Shown in pieces: positions 8,387 through 15,949 of a stretch of DNA of 64,000 nt. The notes under the pieces are model-generated. The model was not told where the DNA came from. It worked only from the letters and a program-made list of their open reading frames with translations, and searched no databases. This stretch comes from Caballeronia sp. M1242 (GTDB lineage Bacteria; Pseudomonadota; Gammaproteobacteria; Burkholderiales; Burkholderiaceae). The translations under genes and the position numbers were made by a program. The first letter of the stretch is position 1. Every line of letters starts with the position of its first letter. Location of the stretch: NCBI RefSeq assembly GCF_017220215.1, contig NZ_CP071129.1, positions 806,001 to 870,000 of the forward strand. Reading direction: 5' to 3'.

Positions 8387-9451
8387 TCAGCTTTCGCTGG
8401 TTGAAGGGGTGTCGCTCGCGTCGGTGTCTTCGTTTTCATACGCGCCGAGGCGGTTGTACAGCGTCTTGAGACTGACGCCGAGCGCCTTGGCCGCGCGCCG
8501 CTTGTCGCCGCCGCAGTGCTTGAGCGTGCCGAGGATGATCTGCTTCTGCGCGTCCGCGAGCGGCGTGCCGACCCACACGTTCATGGCATCGCCCTGCGTG
8601 ACGGGCTTCTTCACCCGCGACGCCAGGTGCGGATGCGCGATTTCGACCGTCTTCTCAGCGAGGATGAACGCGCGATAGACCGTATTCTTCAACTCGCGCA
8701 CGTTGCCGGGCCACGAATACGTGCGCAGCACATCGAGCGCGCGCTTGCTGAAAACCTTGTTCGTGCCTTCCTGCGCGTTCATTTCGGAGAGGAAATGCTG
8801 GGCGAGCAGTTCGCGGTCGGCGTCGCGCTCGCGCAGGGGCGGCGCGCGCAGCGGGAACACGGCGAGACGGTACATCAGGTCTTCGCGAAGCCCGTTTTCC
8901 TTGACCGCGGCGACCGGATCGCGGTTCGTCGCGGCGATCACGCGCACGTCCGAACTGATCAGATCATTGCCGCCGACGCGAAAGAACGTGCCGGTTTCCA
9001 GCGCGCGCAGCAGCTTGACCTGACGCACCGGCGACATTTCGGTCACTTCGTCGAGGAACAACGTGCCGCCGTTCGCATGTTCGAAATAGCCGATGCGTCC
9101 CTGCACCGCGCCCGTGAAACTGCCTTTCTCGTGGCCGAAGAGCTCGGCTTCGATCAGGTTGTCCGGAATCGCGCCGCAGTTGACGGCGATGAACGGCGCG
9201 TCCTTGCGCGCGCTGTTGTCGTGAATCGTCCGCGCGACAAGCTCCTTGCCGGTGCCCGACTCGCCGATGATGAGCGCGGTCGCGTCGGTGGCGGCGACGC
9301 GCTCGATCTGCGCGTACAGCTCCAGCATGACGGGCGACGAGCCGTACAGTAGTCCGTAAGACTTCAAACCCGGCACGTCCCCCGCAGAGCGCTTTTTCTG
9401 CGCCGGTGTTTCGCCTGCGACAAGCGGCGGGTCAAGATCGGTTGACGCCAT
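8387..9451 (-). CDS. Receiver-less sigma-54 activator (bacterial enhancer-binding protein)
   Basis: A 354-residue protein: a short N-terminal tail of about 35 residues with no receiver, PAS or GAF domain, an AAA+ domain, and a C-terminal Fis-type HTH. Walker A GESGTGKE is at 63-70, the sigma-54 contact loop is GSFTGA at 110-115 (Ser in place of the usual first Ala), Walker B LFLDE at 131-135, the arginine-finger region is ATNRDP, and the WPGNVREL motif precedes the HTH, whose recognition helix reads [11 protein letters not shown]. Such proteins remodel the closed sigma-54 RNA polymerase complex. With no sensory domain, activity would be set by its level or by a partner, as with PspF and HrpS. 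It lies 581 bases from a sigma-54-type promoter and about 9 kb from rpoN. Confidence 0.92.
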   Translation of the reverse strand: MASTDLDPPLVAGETPAQKKRSAGDVPGLKSYGLLYGSSPVMLELYAQIERVAATDATALIIGESGTGKELVARTIHDNSARKDAPFIAVNCGAIPDNLIEAELFGHEKGSFTGAVQGRIGYFEHANGGTLFLDEVTEMSPVRQVKLLRALETGTFFRVGGNDLISSDVRVIAATNRDPVAAVKENGLREDLMYRLAVFPLRAPPLRERDADRELLAQHFLSEMNAQEGTNKVFSKRALDVLRTYSWPGNVRELKNTVYRAFILAEKTVEIAHPHLASRVKKPVTQGDAMNVWVGTPLADAQKQIILGTLKHCGGDKRRAAKALGVSLKTLYNRLGAYENEDTDASDTPSTSES

Positions 9452-10032
9452 AGGTCCTGATAGTTCCTGAGTTCTGCGAATGTGATGGGCGAGCGGCGCG
9501 CGGCGCCTTCGGCTGACGTGCCGCCCGTGGACGCGCGCGGTCGCTCGAATCGGCTGAATGTCCGGCGCGGCCGGGCGGGTCCGTGGCGTCGGGCGTCGGC
9601 AGCGGCGCGGCGGTGCTGACGCGCTGCGCTGTCGTGCGCCCGATGGCGATGAGCCGGTTGCCCTCGAAAGCGTCAGTCCGGAGTCGCGGCGCGACTCGAT
9701 GTTTCGCCGTGCGACTCTATCTCATAAACGCTATTTAACCATTCGCGACGATATTGCGGCAATGCGTGCCGTCGGTCGGATGGCAATTTGTCTGATTGCG
9801 TTTGGGGCCGTGCGCGATATCCGGAAAGGTTCTCCGTGCGCGCCGCAAATTTACAAGGCCACGGCGTAAGAGTTACCCGACAGCCGCGCGTCTATTTCGA
9901 CTTTTGCGCAGACGCCCGCGCGTGCGCCGCCTTAGCGCGGATGGCACAGAAGCTGCTTCACCGTACTCATCCTTATTCGAATGCCCGAGACGGGAAGCTG
10001 AAGAACGGGCAACGGGAGAGGTCGAGCACATC
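9452..10032. other. 581-base intergenic region with candidate activator sites
   Basis: No gene is supported here. It separates two divergent units, the receiver-less activator (left) and the 10033 operon (right). It contains two inverted repeats built from the same half-site: ATTGC-G-GCAAT at 9753-9763 and GCAAT-N7-ATTGC at 9783-9799, lying 180-145 bases upstream of the sigma-54-type promoter at 9942. That is the usual distance for enhancer sites. ATTGC-TT-GCAAT occurs again at 23224-23235 beside another candidate sigma-54 promoter. The left 250 bases are GC-rich and featureless; the middle (9720-9800) is AT-richer. Confidence 0.5.
9942..9956 (+). promoter_or_regulatory. Candidate sigma-54 promoter of the 10033-11043 operon
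   Basis: TGGCACAGAAGCTGC: a perfect -24 half (TGGCAC), exact ten-base spacing and a -12 half CTGC. It ends 76 bases before the ATG at 10033. It lies beside a sigma-54 activator gene, which supports a functional reading. Confidence 0.75.
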
Positions 10033-10389
10033 ATGGACGACATTTTCGATTTCGATGTTGCCGCCGACGAGCGCCGCGATTCGGCGCAAACCCGGCTGGC
10101 TCGCGACAGGGGCGCGCGGCCGTCGGGCGATCGGCAGGAACTCGCGGCGGGCGAACCGATCGACATCTATCACTGGGCGGCCGTCGCGCTGGTGACGGCG
10201 CTGATGTGCGCGGTGCTCGGCTACGCGGCGGGCACGCCCGCGCTCGCTCGCGCCGCCAACGTGACGAGCCTCGTGTTCGGCGTGGCAGGCGGCGCGCTGA
10301 CGGCGAGCGGCATCATCCGGCGGCTGCGCGCGCGCATGACGGGGAGCGGCGCGCATCGGCCGCTGGTGACGGTGCCGAAGGCGCAGTAG
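10033..10389 (+). CDS. Small membrane protein, first gene of a sigma-54-type operon
   Basis: A 118-residue protein with a hydrophilic N-terminal part of about 45 residues (MDDIFDFDVAADERRDS...), two membrane helices (about 48-68, HWAAVALVTALMCAVLGYAAG, and 76-95, TSLVFGVAGGALTASGII), and a short basic tail. I do not recognise the family. The start was set at this ATG because GGGAGAGG stands before it; a longer frame back to 9796 would include the promoter. The next gene (DUF883 type) follows after 69 bases, and a third small membrane protein after that, so the three are probably one transcript driven from 9942. The palindrome TCCGCAA-TT-TTGCGGA sits between this gene and the next. Confidence 0.75.
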   Translation: MDDIFDFDVAADERRDSAQTRLARDRGARPSGDRQELAAGEPIDIYHWAAVALVTALMCAVLGYAAGTPALARAANVTSLVFGVAGGALTASGIIRRLRARMTGSGAHRPLVTVPKAQ

Positions 10390-10458
10390 TCGCCTGGCCG
10401 CTGTAGCTTTAATGAGATCCGCAATTTTGCGGAAGACCCACTTGGCGAGGACTGATTC

Positions 10459-10776
10459 ATGAGTCACACGACTGTCCAGCTTGCGTTGGGCAAGCAGAAG
10501 ATCATCGAAGACATCAAGGTGCTGCTGAACGACTCGGAAGAGTTGTTGCGGCTGTCGTCGGCGCTGCCGGGCGAGGGCGTCGAGGCGCTACGCTCGCGTC
10601 TGCGCGATCACGCCGACACGGCCCGCGCCGCGCTCGAAGACGCGCAGGCGAACGCGCAGAGCCGCTATCGCGCGAGCATCGACTGCACCGAGCGGTACGT
10701 GCGCGAGAATCCGTGGCAATCGCTCGGCATGGCGGCTGCCGCGGGTTTCCTGCTCGCCGCAATCATTTCGCGTTAA
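10459..10776 (+). CDS. DUF883 family protein (ElaB/YqjD-like)
   Basis: A 105-residue protein with a long amphipathic helical part (residues 8-80) and a C-terminal membrane helix preceded by the typical ENPWQSLGMAAAAGFLLAAII. This is the hallmark of the ElaB/YqjD/YgaM (DUF883) family, whose members are tail-anchored inner-membrane proteins; in E. coli they are stationary-phase induced and YqjD binds ribosomes. The ATG follows GGCGAGGACT. It is the middle gene of a three-gene set starting at 10033. Stationary-phase induction in enterobacteria is by RpoS; here the context suggests sigma-54 control instead. Confidence 0.88.
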   Translation: MSHTTVQLALGKQKIIEDIKVLLNDSEELLRLSSALPGEGVEALRSRLRDHADTARAALEDAQANAQSRYRASIDCTERYVRENPWQSLGMAAAAGFLLAAIISR

Positions 10777-10845
10777 TCACGCGGATCGTTCGCCCGTTCT
10801 AGCGGGCGTGCGGCATCGAACTTAACGACACGGGAGAGAAGAACA

Positions 10846-11043
10846 ATGGCACGGTCATCGATTGGAGTGTTCGGGGCGCTTTTCGCGGTCGGCAGCGTAC
10901 TCGCCTGGAAATGGATGCAGTCGCAGGACGCAAACGGGCGGCGTGCCGTCAGCGGCGCAAACCGCTGGCAAGGAGCACGCTCGCGCGGCGGCAAGTACGT
11001 CGTCGGCGGGACGCCTGACGCGTGGCATTTCCCGAAAAGCTGA
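10846..11043 (+). CDS. Small single-span membrane protein
   Basis: A 65-residue protein with one hydrophobic helix near the start (SIGVFGALFAVGSVLAW) and a basic, Gly-rich tail (RRAVSGANRW, RSRGGKYVVGG). The family is not known to me. A ribosome-binding site GGGAGA stands upstream, and a strong terminator follows 76 bases after the stop, closing the operon that begins at 10033. A perfect YNVGG-type motif is absent, so I make no functional guess beyond a membrane location. Confidence 0.65.
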   Translation: MARSSIGVFGALFAVGSVLAWKWMQSQDANGRRAVSGANRWQGARSRGGKYVVGGTPDAWHFPKS

Positions 11044-11119
11044 TCGCGCAATTCGCATCGACACCACGCGGTTGGCGCATCGGCTTGATCCGCCGAATCC
11101 TTCGCGATCCTCACGCAAT

Positions 11120-11148
11120 AAAACGCACGCCCTCGCGGCGTGCGTTTT
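11120..11148 (+). terminator. Intrinsic terminator of the 10033-11043 operon
   Basis: Perfect 12-base stem AAAACGCACGCC / GGCGTGCGTTTT with a five-base loop and a following T run. Confidence 0.9.
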
Positions 11149-11399
11149 TATCTTGATTAACCCTTATAATCATTGAACCTCTGCCATAAGTTGCGAATTG
11201 GAAAAACTTACGGCTCAGAGACCCAAGCGTGCGGAACTTTCGGAAATTAATCTGTTTTCTGCGCTTCGCGGTCGGGTTTTAGCCTTACGGGCACCCGACC
11301 CGCCAGACGCACCGGCCCGGACGGCCCCAGTCGCCCGGAGAAGACCACGCTGCTACGCGGCGTGTGACCCTGAAACGCTTTGGAAGAATTCGAGACGCA
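11149..11399. promoter_or_regulatory. Leader and promoter region of the response-regulator gene
   Basis: The 251 bases between the terminator and the activator gene hold a perfect -10 box TATAAT at 11165-11170 without an obvious -35, suggesting a sigma-70 start far upstream. A GGGCAC-N7-GC element at 11289-11303 has a perfect -24 half but a CCGC -12 half, so sigma-54 control of the regulator is possible but weak. Confidence 0.35.
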
Positions 11400-12803
11400 A
11401 TGCCACACGTATTGATTGTCGATGACGATCCCAGTACCCGCGAGGCGCTAGCCGCGATCATCGGCGAAGACGGACTGACCACGGCCACCGCCAGCGATCT
11501 GCGCGAAGCGCGCATTCAGCTCGTGCGGCAGACGCCGGACGTCGTTTTCACCGATCTGAAACTGCCCGACGGAACGGGCGTCGACCTGTTCGAAGATCTC
11601 GATCCGCGCTCCGGCGTGGAATTCATCGTCATCACCGGGCACGCGACGGTGGAATCGGCCGTGAGCGCGCTCAAAATGGGCGCCGCCGATTACCTCGTCA
11701 AGCCCATCAACATGCAGCGCGTGAAGGCCATTTTGTCGCGCCTGCCGCGCGCCGGCGATCTGAAGGCGGAAATCGGCACGCTGCGCGGCGAGTTGCGGCG
11801 CATGGGCCGTTTCGGGCTGATGCTCGGCAATTCGCCCGCCATGCAGACGGTCTATGACCAGATCGGCCGCGTCGCGCCGACGGCGGCCTCCGTACTGCTG
11901 ATCGGCGAATCGGGCACGGGCAAGGAAGTCGCCGCACAGACGCTGCACGAGCTCAGCCTGCGCCGCAAGCATTCGTTCATCGCGGTCAACTGCGGCGCGA
12001 TCTCGCCGAACCTGATCGAGTCCGAAATGTTCGGCCACGAACGCGGGTCGTTCACGGGCGCGGATCGTCAGCACAAGGGTTATTTCGAACGCGCGAACGG
12101 CGGCACGCTGTTCCTCGACGAAATCACCGAAATGCCGATCGAGTTGCAGGTGAAGCTGCTTCGCGTGCTGGAGACGGGCATGTTCATGCGCGTCGGCACG
12201 ACGAAGGAAATCGAGACCGACGTGCGCCTGATCGCCGCGACGAACCGCGATCCGGAGCAGGCCGTGCTCGAAGGCAAGCTGCGGCTCGACCTGTACCACC
12301 GGCTCAACGTGTTCCCGATCAACCTGCCGCCGCTGCGCGAACGCGGCAAGGACGTGGAGCTGCTCGGACAGGCGTTCCTCGACGAGCTGAACGCCCGTTA
12401 CAACACGAAGAAGGACTTCCCGCCGGCGGTGCGCGAGATGCTCGCGTCGTACAACTGGCCGGGCAACGTGCGCGAACTGAAGAACTATGTGCAGCGCGCC
12501 TACATCATGTCCGGCTCCGATTCCGACAGCACGGCGACCGTCCCGCTGCAAATCTCGTTATCGCGGCCTTCGTCGGGCACGGCGGTGACGATTCCGTTCG
12601 GGACGTCGCTTGCGCAGGCGGATCGGCAGCTGATTCTCGCGACGCTCGAACAATGCGGCGGCGTGAAGACGCGGGCGGCGGAAATCCTCGGCATCAGCCT
12701 GAAAACGCTCTACAACCGGCTCGTGGAGTACGGTGAAGATGCGAACAAGGCGGCCGTCGGCGAAGGCGGAGACGTGAACGAATCGGAAAGCGAAAATCGC
12801 TGA
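11400..12803 (+). CDS. Sigma-54-dependent response regulator (NtrC family)
   Basis: A 467-residue NtrC-type activator. Residues 1-115 form a receiver with acidic pocket DDD at 8-10, phospho-acceptor Asp52 (VVFTDLKLPDG), and Lys101. The AAA+ domain follows: Walker A GESGTGKE at 169-176, GSFTGA loop at 216-221, Walker B LFLDE at 237-241, and a C-terminal Fis-like HTH with recognition helix [11 protein letters not shown]. The ATG at 11400 was preferred over a start 12 codons earlier because the receiver strand VLIVDDD begins right here. No kinase gene is adjacent, so it is an orphan. Its GSFTGA loop and recognition helix are almost those of the receiver-less activator at 8387-9451, so both probably act on the same sites. 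A terminator follows directly. Confidence 0.93.
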   Translation: MPHVLIVDDDPSTREALAAIIGEDGLTTATASDLREARIQLVRQTPDVVFTDLKLPDGTGVDLFEDLDPRSGVEFIVITGHATVESAVSALKMGAADYLVKPINMQRVKAILSRLPRAGDLKAEIGTLRGELRRMGRFGLMLGNSPAMQTVYDQIGRVAPTAASVLLIGESGTGKEVAAQTLHELSLRRKHSFIAVNCGAISPNLIESEMFGHERGSFTGADRQHKGYFERANGGTLFLDEITEMPIELQVKLLRVLETGMFMRVGTTKEIETDVRLIAATNRDPEQAVLEGKLRLDLYHRLNVFPINLPPLRERGKDVELLGQAFLDELNARYNTKKDFPPAVREMLASYNWPGNVRELKNYVQRAYIMSGSDSDSTATVPLQISLSRPSSGTAVTIPFGTSLAQADRQLILATLEQCGGVKTRAAEILGISLKTLYNRLVEYGEDANKAAVGEGGDVNESESENR

Positions 12804-12828
12804 ACGTCGGTTATCTTCACATGAAAAT

Positions 12829-12863
12829 AACGCCCGCTGCTTGCAAAAAGCGCGGGCGTTTTT
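12829..12863 (+). terminator. Intrinsic terminator after the response-regulator gene
   Basis: Stem AACGCCCGC / GCGGGCGTT (12829-12837 and 12852-12860) followed by TTTTT. Confidence 0.88.
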
Positions 12864-12928
12864 GTTGGCAGGCGCGCTTTCAGCAACGATAATGACACGA
12901 ATGGACGCGTCGGCCGAGGTGAAATCAG

Positions 12929-12943
12929 GGGCATAACCCTTGC
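12929..12943 (+). promoter_or_regulatory. Candidate sigma-54 promoter of the proline-rich protein gene
   Basis: GGGCATAACCCTTGC: GGCAT, exact ten-base spacing and a full TTGC. It differs from the element in front of the DJ-1 operon (GGGCACAACCCTTGC at 23196-23210) by a single base. It ends 92 bases before the ATG at 13036. Confidence 0.72.
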
Positions 12944-13035
12944 TGCCGATCCATGCGACATCCGCGTTCGACCGGACCGCAGCCGCCCCTCGGACGAGGA
13001 TGCAACCACGATCACAAGACCGCAAGGAGCCCGCA

Positions 13036-13242
13036 ATGTCCGATTTCGCCTCCGACCGCGCGCCGATCAGTGCGCAGACGCCACAGCCGCCGGACCCGCC
13101 GGTGACGCCGCCCGATCAGCCGCCGCCGACGCCGATTCCGCCCGATACGAATCCAGACCCGACGCGCGACCCGCCCGAGCCGCCGACGCAGCCGATCGGC
13201 GACCCGCCGCCGGGGCCGAACGAAACGCCGCACGTCGGCTGA
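13036..13242 (+). CDS. Small proline-rich, probably disordered protein
   Basis: A 68-residue protein of which well over a third is proline, with many Asp and Thr residues (PQPPDPPVTPPDQPP-type runs) and no hydrophobic segment. It must be extended and disordered, with a net acidic charge and no Cys. No catalytic motif is present. The start is supported by AAGGAG eight bases upstream, and by a sigma-54-type element at 12929-12943. Low-complexity proteins of this kind can be artefacts, but the ribosome-binding site and promoter argue that it is real. A protective or scaffolding role under stress is a guess from context. Confidence 0.65.
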   Translation: MSDFASDRAPISAQTPQPPDPPVTPPDQPPPTPIPPDTNPDPTRDPPEPPTQPIGDPPPGPNETPHVG

Positions 13243-13453
13243 GGTTTGATTCGGCCGATTCACCGAAGCCGTGCAAACCTTGAACAAACTTCCATCCCGA
13301 ACGTAGGGATTACAACAGACAAAGTACCAATGACCGGCTACGCCGATGGCTTCCGGTCATTTCTTCTGAAACGCACTGCTGGCAAACGCCAGTAGAGCAT
13401 CGGTCGGACGCCGCCGAGGTCCATTCGCGACGGCCTTCTTTCTGGAGGCATCA

Positions 13454-13690
13454 ATGAGGCATCCCGCACTGCGACGCTCCGCGCGTCATTCGTCCAAACG
13501 CGAAGCCCGCGCCGAAGCCGCGAAAAACGGCGCCGCGCCGACGTCGGTCACGCCGCCTGCGCATCATGACCCCGCCGGCCAGAACCGCCCTGCGCCTGGC
13601 GTTCCGCCCGATGGCGAACACAACCAGGGCGGCGTGCGCTCCGAAGGCATCGACTATCAGCGCGACCTCGGCTCCGAGCAGGACGCGTGA
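13454..13690 (+). CDS. Small hydrophilic protein of unknown function
   Basis: A 78-residue protein with a basic first third (MRHPALRRSARHSSKREAR), a Pro/Gly/His-rich middle and an acidic end (EGIDYQRDLGSEQDA). No hydrophobic core or membrane segment is visible, so it is likely disordered, like the proline-rich protein before it and the acidic one at 15454. The ATG has a good ribosome-binding site (TGGAGG). I searched the 211-base leader for GG-N10-GC elements and found none that fits sigma-54, so it may depend on read-through from 12929 or on another sigma factor. Confidence 0.6.
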   Translation: MRHPALRRSARHSSKREARAEAAKNGAAPTSVTPPAHHDPAGQNRPAPGVPPDGEHNQGGVRSEGIDYQRDLGSEQDA

Positions 13691-13811
13691 ACGCCGACGC
13701 ATTCGGCATATTCATCACAAGCATAAAGTTCTACGCGGCCGCGTCTCGCCGCGTGTTTCCGTGCGCCCGTAACATCTCGATACGAATTTCCCACTCTATA
13801 ACGGCGCAAAA

Positions 13812-13826
13812 AGGCATAAGACTTGC
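13812..13826 (+). promoter_or_regulatory. Candidate sigma-54 promoter of otsA
   Basis: AGGCATAAGACTTGC, followed by AT: GGCAT, exact ten-base spacing and a full TTGCAT -12 half. It ends 56 bases before the otsA ATG at 13883. Confidence 0.75.
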
Positions 13827-13882
13827 ATGTTTCTACGTCGCCAATTCGAGCAGCAACGAATAACTGATGGAGTGACGCCGTA

Positions 13883-15331
13883 ATGAGCAGATTGATCGTG
13901 GTATCGAATCGCGTCGCGCCGGTCCAGGAAGGCAAGCCCAGCGCGGGCGGGCTCGCGATCGGCGTGCTGGACGCGCTCAAGGAGACGGGCGGCGTGTGGT
14001 TCGGCTGGAGCGGCGAGATCGTCGGCGAAGCGGCCGCCCCCGTTGTCGAGAAAAACGGCAACGTGACCTATGCCACCGTCGGGCTCACGCGGCGCGACTA
14101 CGACCAGTACTACCGCGGTTTCTCGAACGCGACGCTCTGGCCGACCTTCCACTATCGCAACGACCTCTCGCGTTTCGACCGCGAAGAGTACGCGGGCTAC
14201 ATGCGCGTGAACGCGACGCTCGCCGCGAAGCTGAAGACGCTCCTGCAGCCGGACGACATCATCTGGGTCCACGATTACCATCTTCTGCCGTTTGCGCAGG
14301 AGTTGCGCAAGATCGGCGTGACGAACCCTATCGGCTTCTTCCTGCACATTCCGTTTCCGGTGCCCGAAGTCATGCGCACGGTGCCGCCGCACGAGGAGCT
14401 GATGACGGCGCTATGCCAGTTCGATGTCGTCGGCTTCCAGACGGAGAGCGACAAGCAGTCGTTTATCGACTACATCGAGCGCAGCGGCCGCGGCCACTTT
14501 AGCGACGACGGCATGTTGCAAGCGTTCGGGCGCATGCTGAAGGTGGGCGCGTATCCAATCGGCATCTATCCGGACGCGATCGCGAAGGCCGCCGAGCAGT
14601 ACTCGACGCGCAAGCAGGTCAAGAGCCTGCGCGACTCCATGCGCGGCCGCAAGCTCATCATGAGCGTGGACCGGCTAGATTACTCGAAGGGTCTCGTCGA
14701 GCGTTTTCAGGCATTCGAGCGGCTTCTGCTCAACGCGCCCGGCTGGCACGGCCGCGTGTCGCTCGTGCAGATCGCGCCGCCGACGCGCGCCGACGTGCAA
14801 ACGTACCAGCGTATCCGCCAGAATCTGGAAGGCGAGGCGGGGCGCATCAACGGGCGCTTCGCGCAGCTCGACTGGACGCCGATTCAGTACCTCAATCGCA
14901 AATACGAACGCAACCTGCTCATGGCGCTGTTCCGGCTGTCTCAGGTCGGCTATGTGACGCCGTTGCGCGACGGCATGAATCTGGTCGCGAAGGAGTACGT
15001 CGCATCGCAAGACCCGGAGGACCCGGGCGCGCTGGTGCTCTCGCAGTTCGCGGGCGCGGCGGATCAGTTGCCGGGCGCGCTCGTCGTCAATCCGTTCGAT
15101 CTCTCGCAGATGTCCGAGGCGCTGGAGCGCGCGCTCTCGATGCCGCTCGCCGAACGCCAGGCGCGCCACGCCGACATGATGGCGCCTTTGCGCAAGAACA
15201 ACCTCTCCGTCTGGCGCGATTCCTTCCTGTCGGATCTGCGCAGCGTCGCGACGGCGACGTCCGTCACCGCGAAAACGGTCAAGACGGTGAAGCAGGGCGC
15301 TTCCGAAGCGAAACGCGCCGCGCGCGCGTAA
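13883..15331 (+). CDS. otsA: Alpha,alpha-trehalose-phosphate synthase (UDP-forming)
   Basis: A 482-residue GT20 glycosyltransferase that joins UDP-glucose and glucose-6-phosphate into trehalose-6-phosphate. It is close to the length of E. coli OtsA (about 474) except for a basic Lys/Thr-rich tail (TAKTVKTVKQG). Hallmarks visible are the N-terminal LIVVSNRVAP, the HDYHLLPFA loop, SVDRLDYSKGLVERF (nucleotide-sugar site) and PLRDGMNLVAKEYV. The phosphatase partner otsB is not adjacent, which is unusual because the two often form an operon; it must be elsewhere or replaced. Trehalose protects against osmotic and desiccation stress. A sigma-54-type element at 13812 and an immediate downstream terminator make it a single-gene unit. 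Confidence 0.95.
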   Translation: MSRLIVVSNRVAPVQEGKPSAGGLAIGVLDALKETGGVWFGWSGEIVGEAAAPVVEKNGNVTYATVGLTRRDYDQYYRGFSNATLWPTFHYRNDLSRFDREEYAGYMRVNATLAAKLKTLLQPDDIIWVHDYHLLPFAQELRKIGVTNPIGFFLHIPFPVPEVMRTVPPHEELMTALCQFDVVGFQTESDKQSFIDYIERSGRGHFSDDGMLQAFGRMLKVGAYPIGIYPDAIAKAAEQYSTRKQVKSLRDSMRGRKLIMSVDRLDYSKGLVERFQAFERLLLNAPGWHGRVSLVQIAPPTRADVQTYQRIRQNLEGEAGRINGRFAQLDWTPIQYLNRKYERNLLMALFRLSQVGYVTPLRDGMNLVAKEYVASQDPEDPGALVLSQFAGAADQLPGALVVNPFDLSQMSEALERALSMPLAERQARHADMMAPLRKNNLSVWRDSFLSDLRSVATATSVTAKTVKTVKQGASEAKRAARA

Positions 15332-15353
15332 GACTCCCGTTCGACGCCTCCCG

Positions 15354-15385
15354 GCCCCGCGCTTTGCGAAAAGCGCGGGGCTTTT
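15354..15385 (+). terminator. Intrinsic terminator of otsA
   Basis: Stem GCCCCGCGCTT / AAGCGCGGGGC (15354-15364, 15371-15381) with a short loop and a following TTTT. Confidence 0.9.
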
Positions 15386-15403
15386 CACTTGGGCGTCGCG
15401 AAG

Positions 15404-15418
15404 CGGAACAGTCCTTGC
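15404..15418 (+). promoter_or_regulatory. Candidate sigma-54 promoter of the acidic protein gene
   Basis: CGGAACAGTCCTTGC: GGAAC -24 half, exact ten-base spacing, full TTGC -12 half. It begins 19 bases after the otsA terminator and ends 35 bases before the ATG at 15454, the shortest leader of the set. Confidence 0.68.
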
Positions 15419-15453
15419 GATCACCTACGCGACACACTCGAAGGAGATCGATG

Positions 15454-15813
15454 ATGACTGGAAGCACACTGAACCCGCCGGAAGAAGGCGGCGTGGAATG
15501 GGGCAAGGGACACGGCACCGGCGCGCTCGGCCCGAGCGATTCTTCGGACTCCGGCTCTGACGTGCAGGGCGAAATGCGCCGTCCGGGCGACATCGAAGAC
15601 GAACTCGACGCTCACGCGCTCGGCCTGTCGGATGCGCAACTCGACAGCGACAGCGACCGCTCCGGCACCGGCGAAGACGCATCGGCCGACGGCGACAACA
15701 ACCTCTTCGCGAACGCGGACATCCTGCCCGACGGCGTAGAGGACGAAACCGAGATCACCGATCTGGCCGACGACGAAGCCGTCGATCCCGACGCGGACGA
15801 GGAAGACGTCTGA
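15454..15813 (+). CDS. Highly acidic, probably disordered protein
   Basis: A 119-residue protein dominated by Asp, Glu, Gly and Ser, with a very negative charge and no hydrophobic segment (for example SDSSDSGSDVQGE, DSDSDRSGTGEDASADG and the end PDADEEDV). The N-terminal third carries a GGVEWGKGHGTGALGPSD motif that looks conserved-protein-like. I know no function. Two ATGs in a row (15451 and 15454) follow AAGGAG; the second has the better spacing. It sits directly behind otsA with its own sigma-54-type promoter and its own terminator. A hydrophilin- or chaperone-like protective role would suit, but this is inference. Confidence 0.7.
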   Translation: MTGSTLNPPEEGGVEWGKGHGTGALGPSDSSDSGSDVQGEMRRPGDIEDELDAHALGLSDAQLDSDSDRSGTGEDASADGDNNLFANADILPDGVEDETEITDLADDEAVDPDADEEDV

Positions 15814-15841
15814 CGGTTGCGGCCGGCCGGCTGCAAGAAAC

Positions 15842-15876
15842 AGGCGCGCGCGGATCATTCCGCTCGCGCCTTTTTT
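15842..15876 (+). terminator. Intrinsic terminator after the acidic protein gene
   Basis: Stem AGGCGCGCGCGG / CCGCTCGCGCCT with one mismatch, followed by six T. Confidence 0.87.
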
Positions 15877-15949
15877 ACGCGCCCATCCCGCAGGAACGCT
15901 AACATCGGCGGTCGAATCACGAAACCGCACGCCCGCACCGCCTCTGCCG

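Noticed and set aside
11289-11303. Sigma-54-like GGGCACCCGACCCGC before the response regulator.
   Set aside because: Perfect -24 half but CCGC instead of TTGC at -12; noted in the leader entry, not called a promoter.
13243-13453. A sigma-54 promoter for the hydrophilic protein gene at 13454.
   Set aside because: I checked each GG in this gap for a GC ten bases on and found none.
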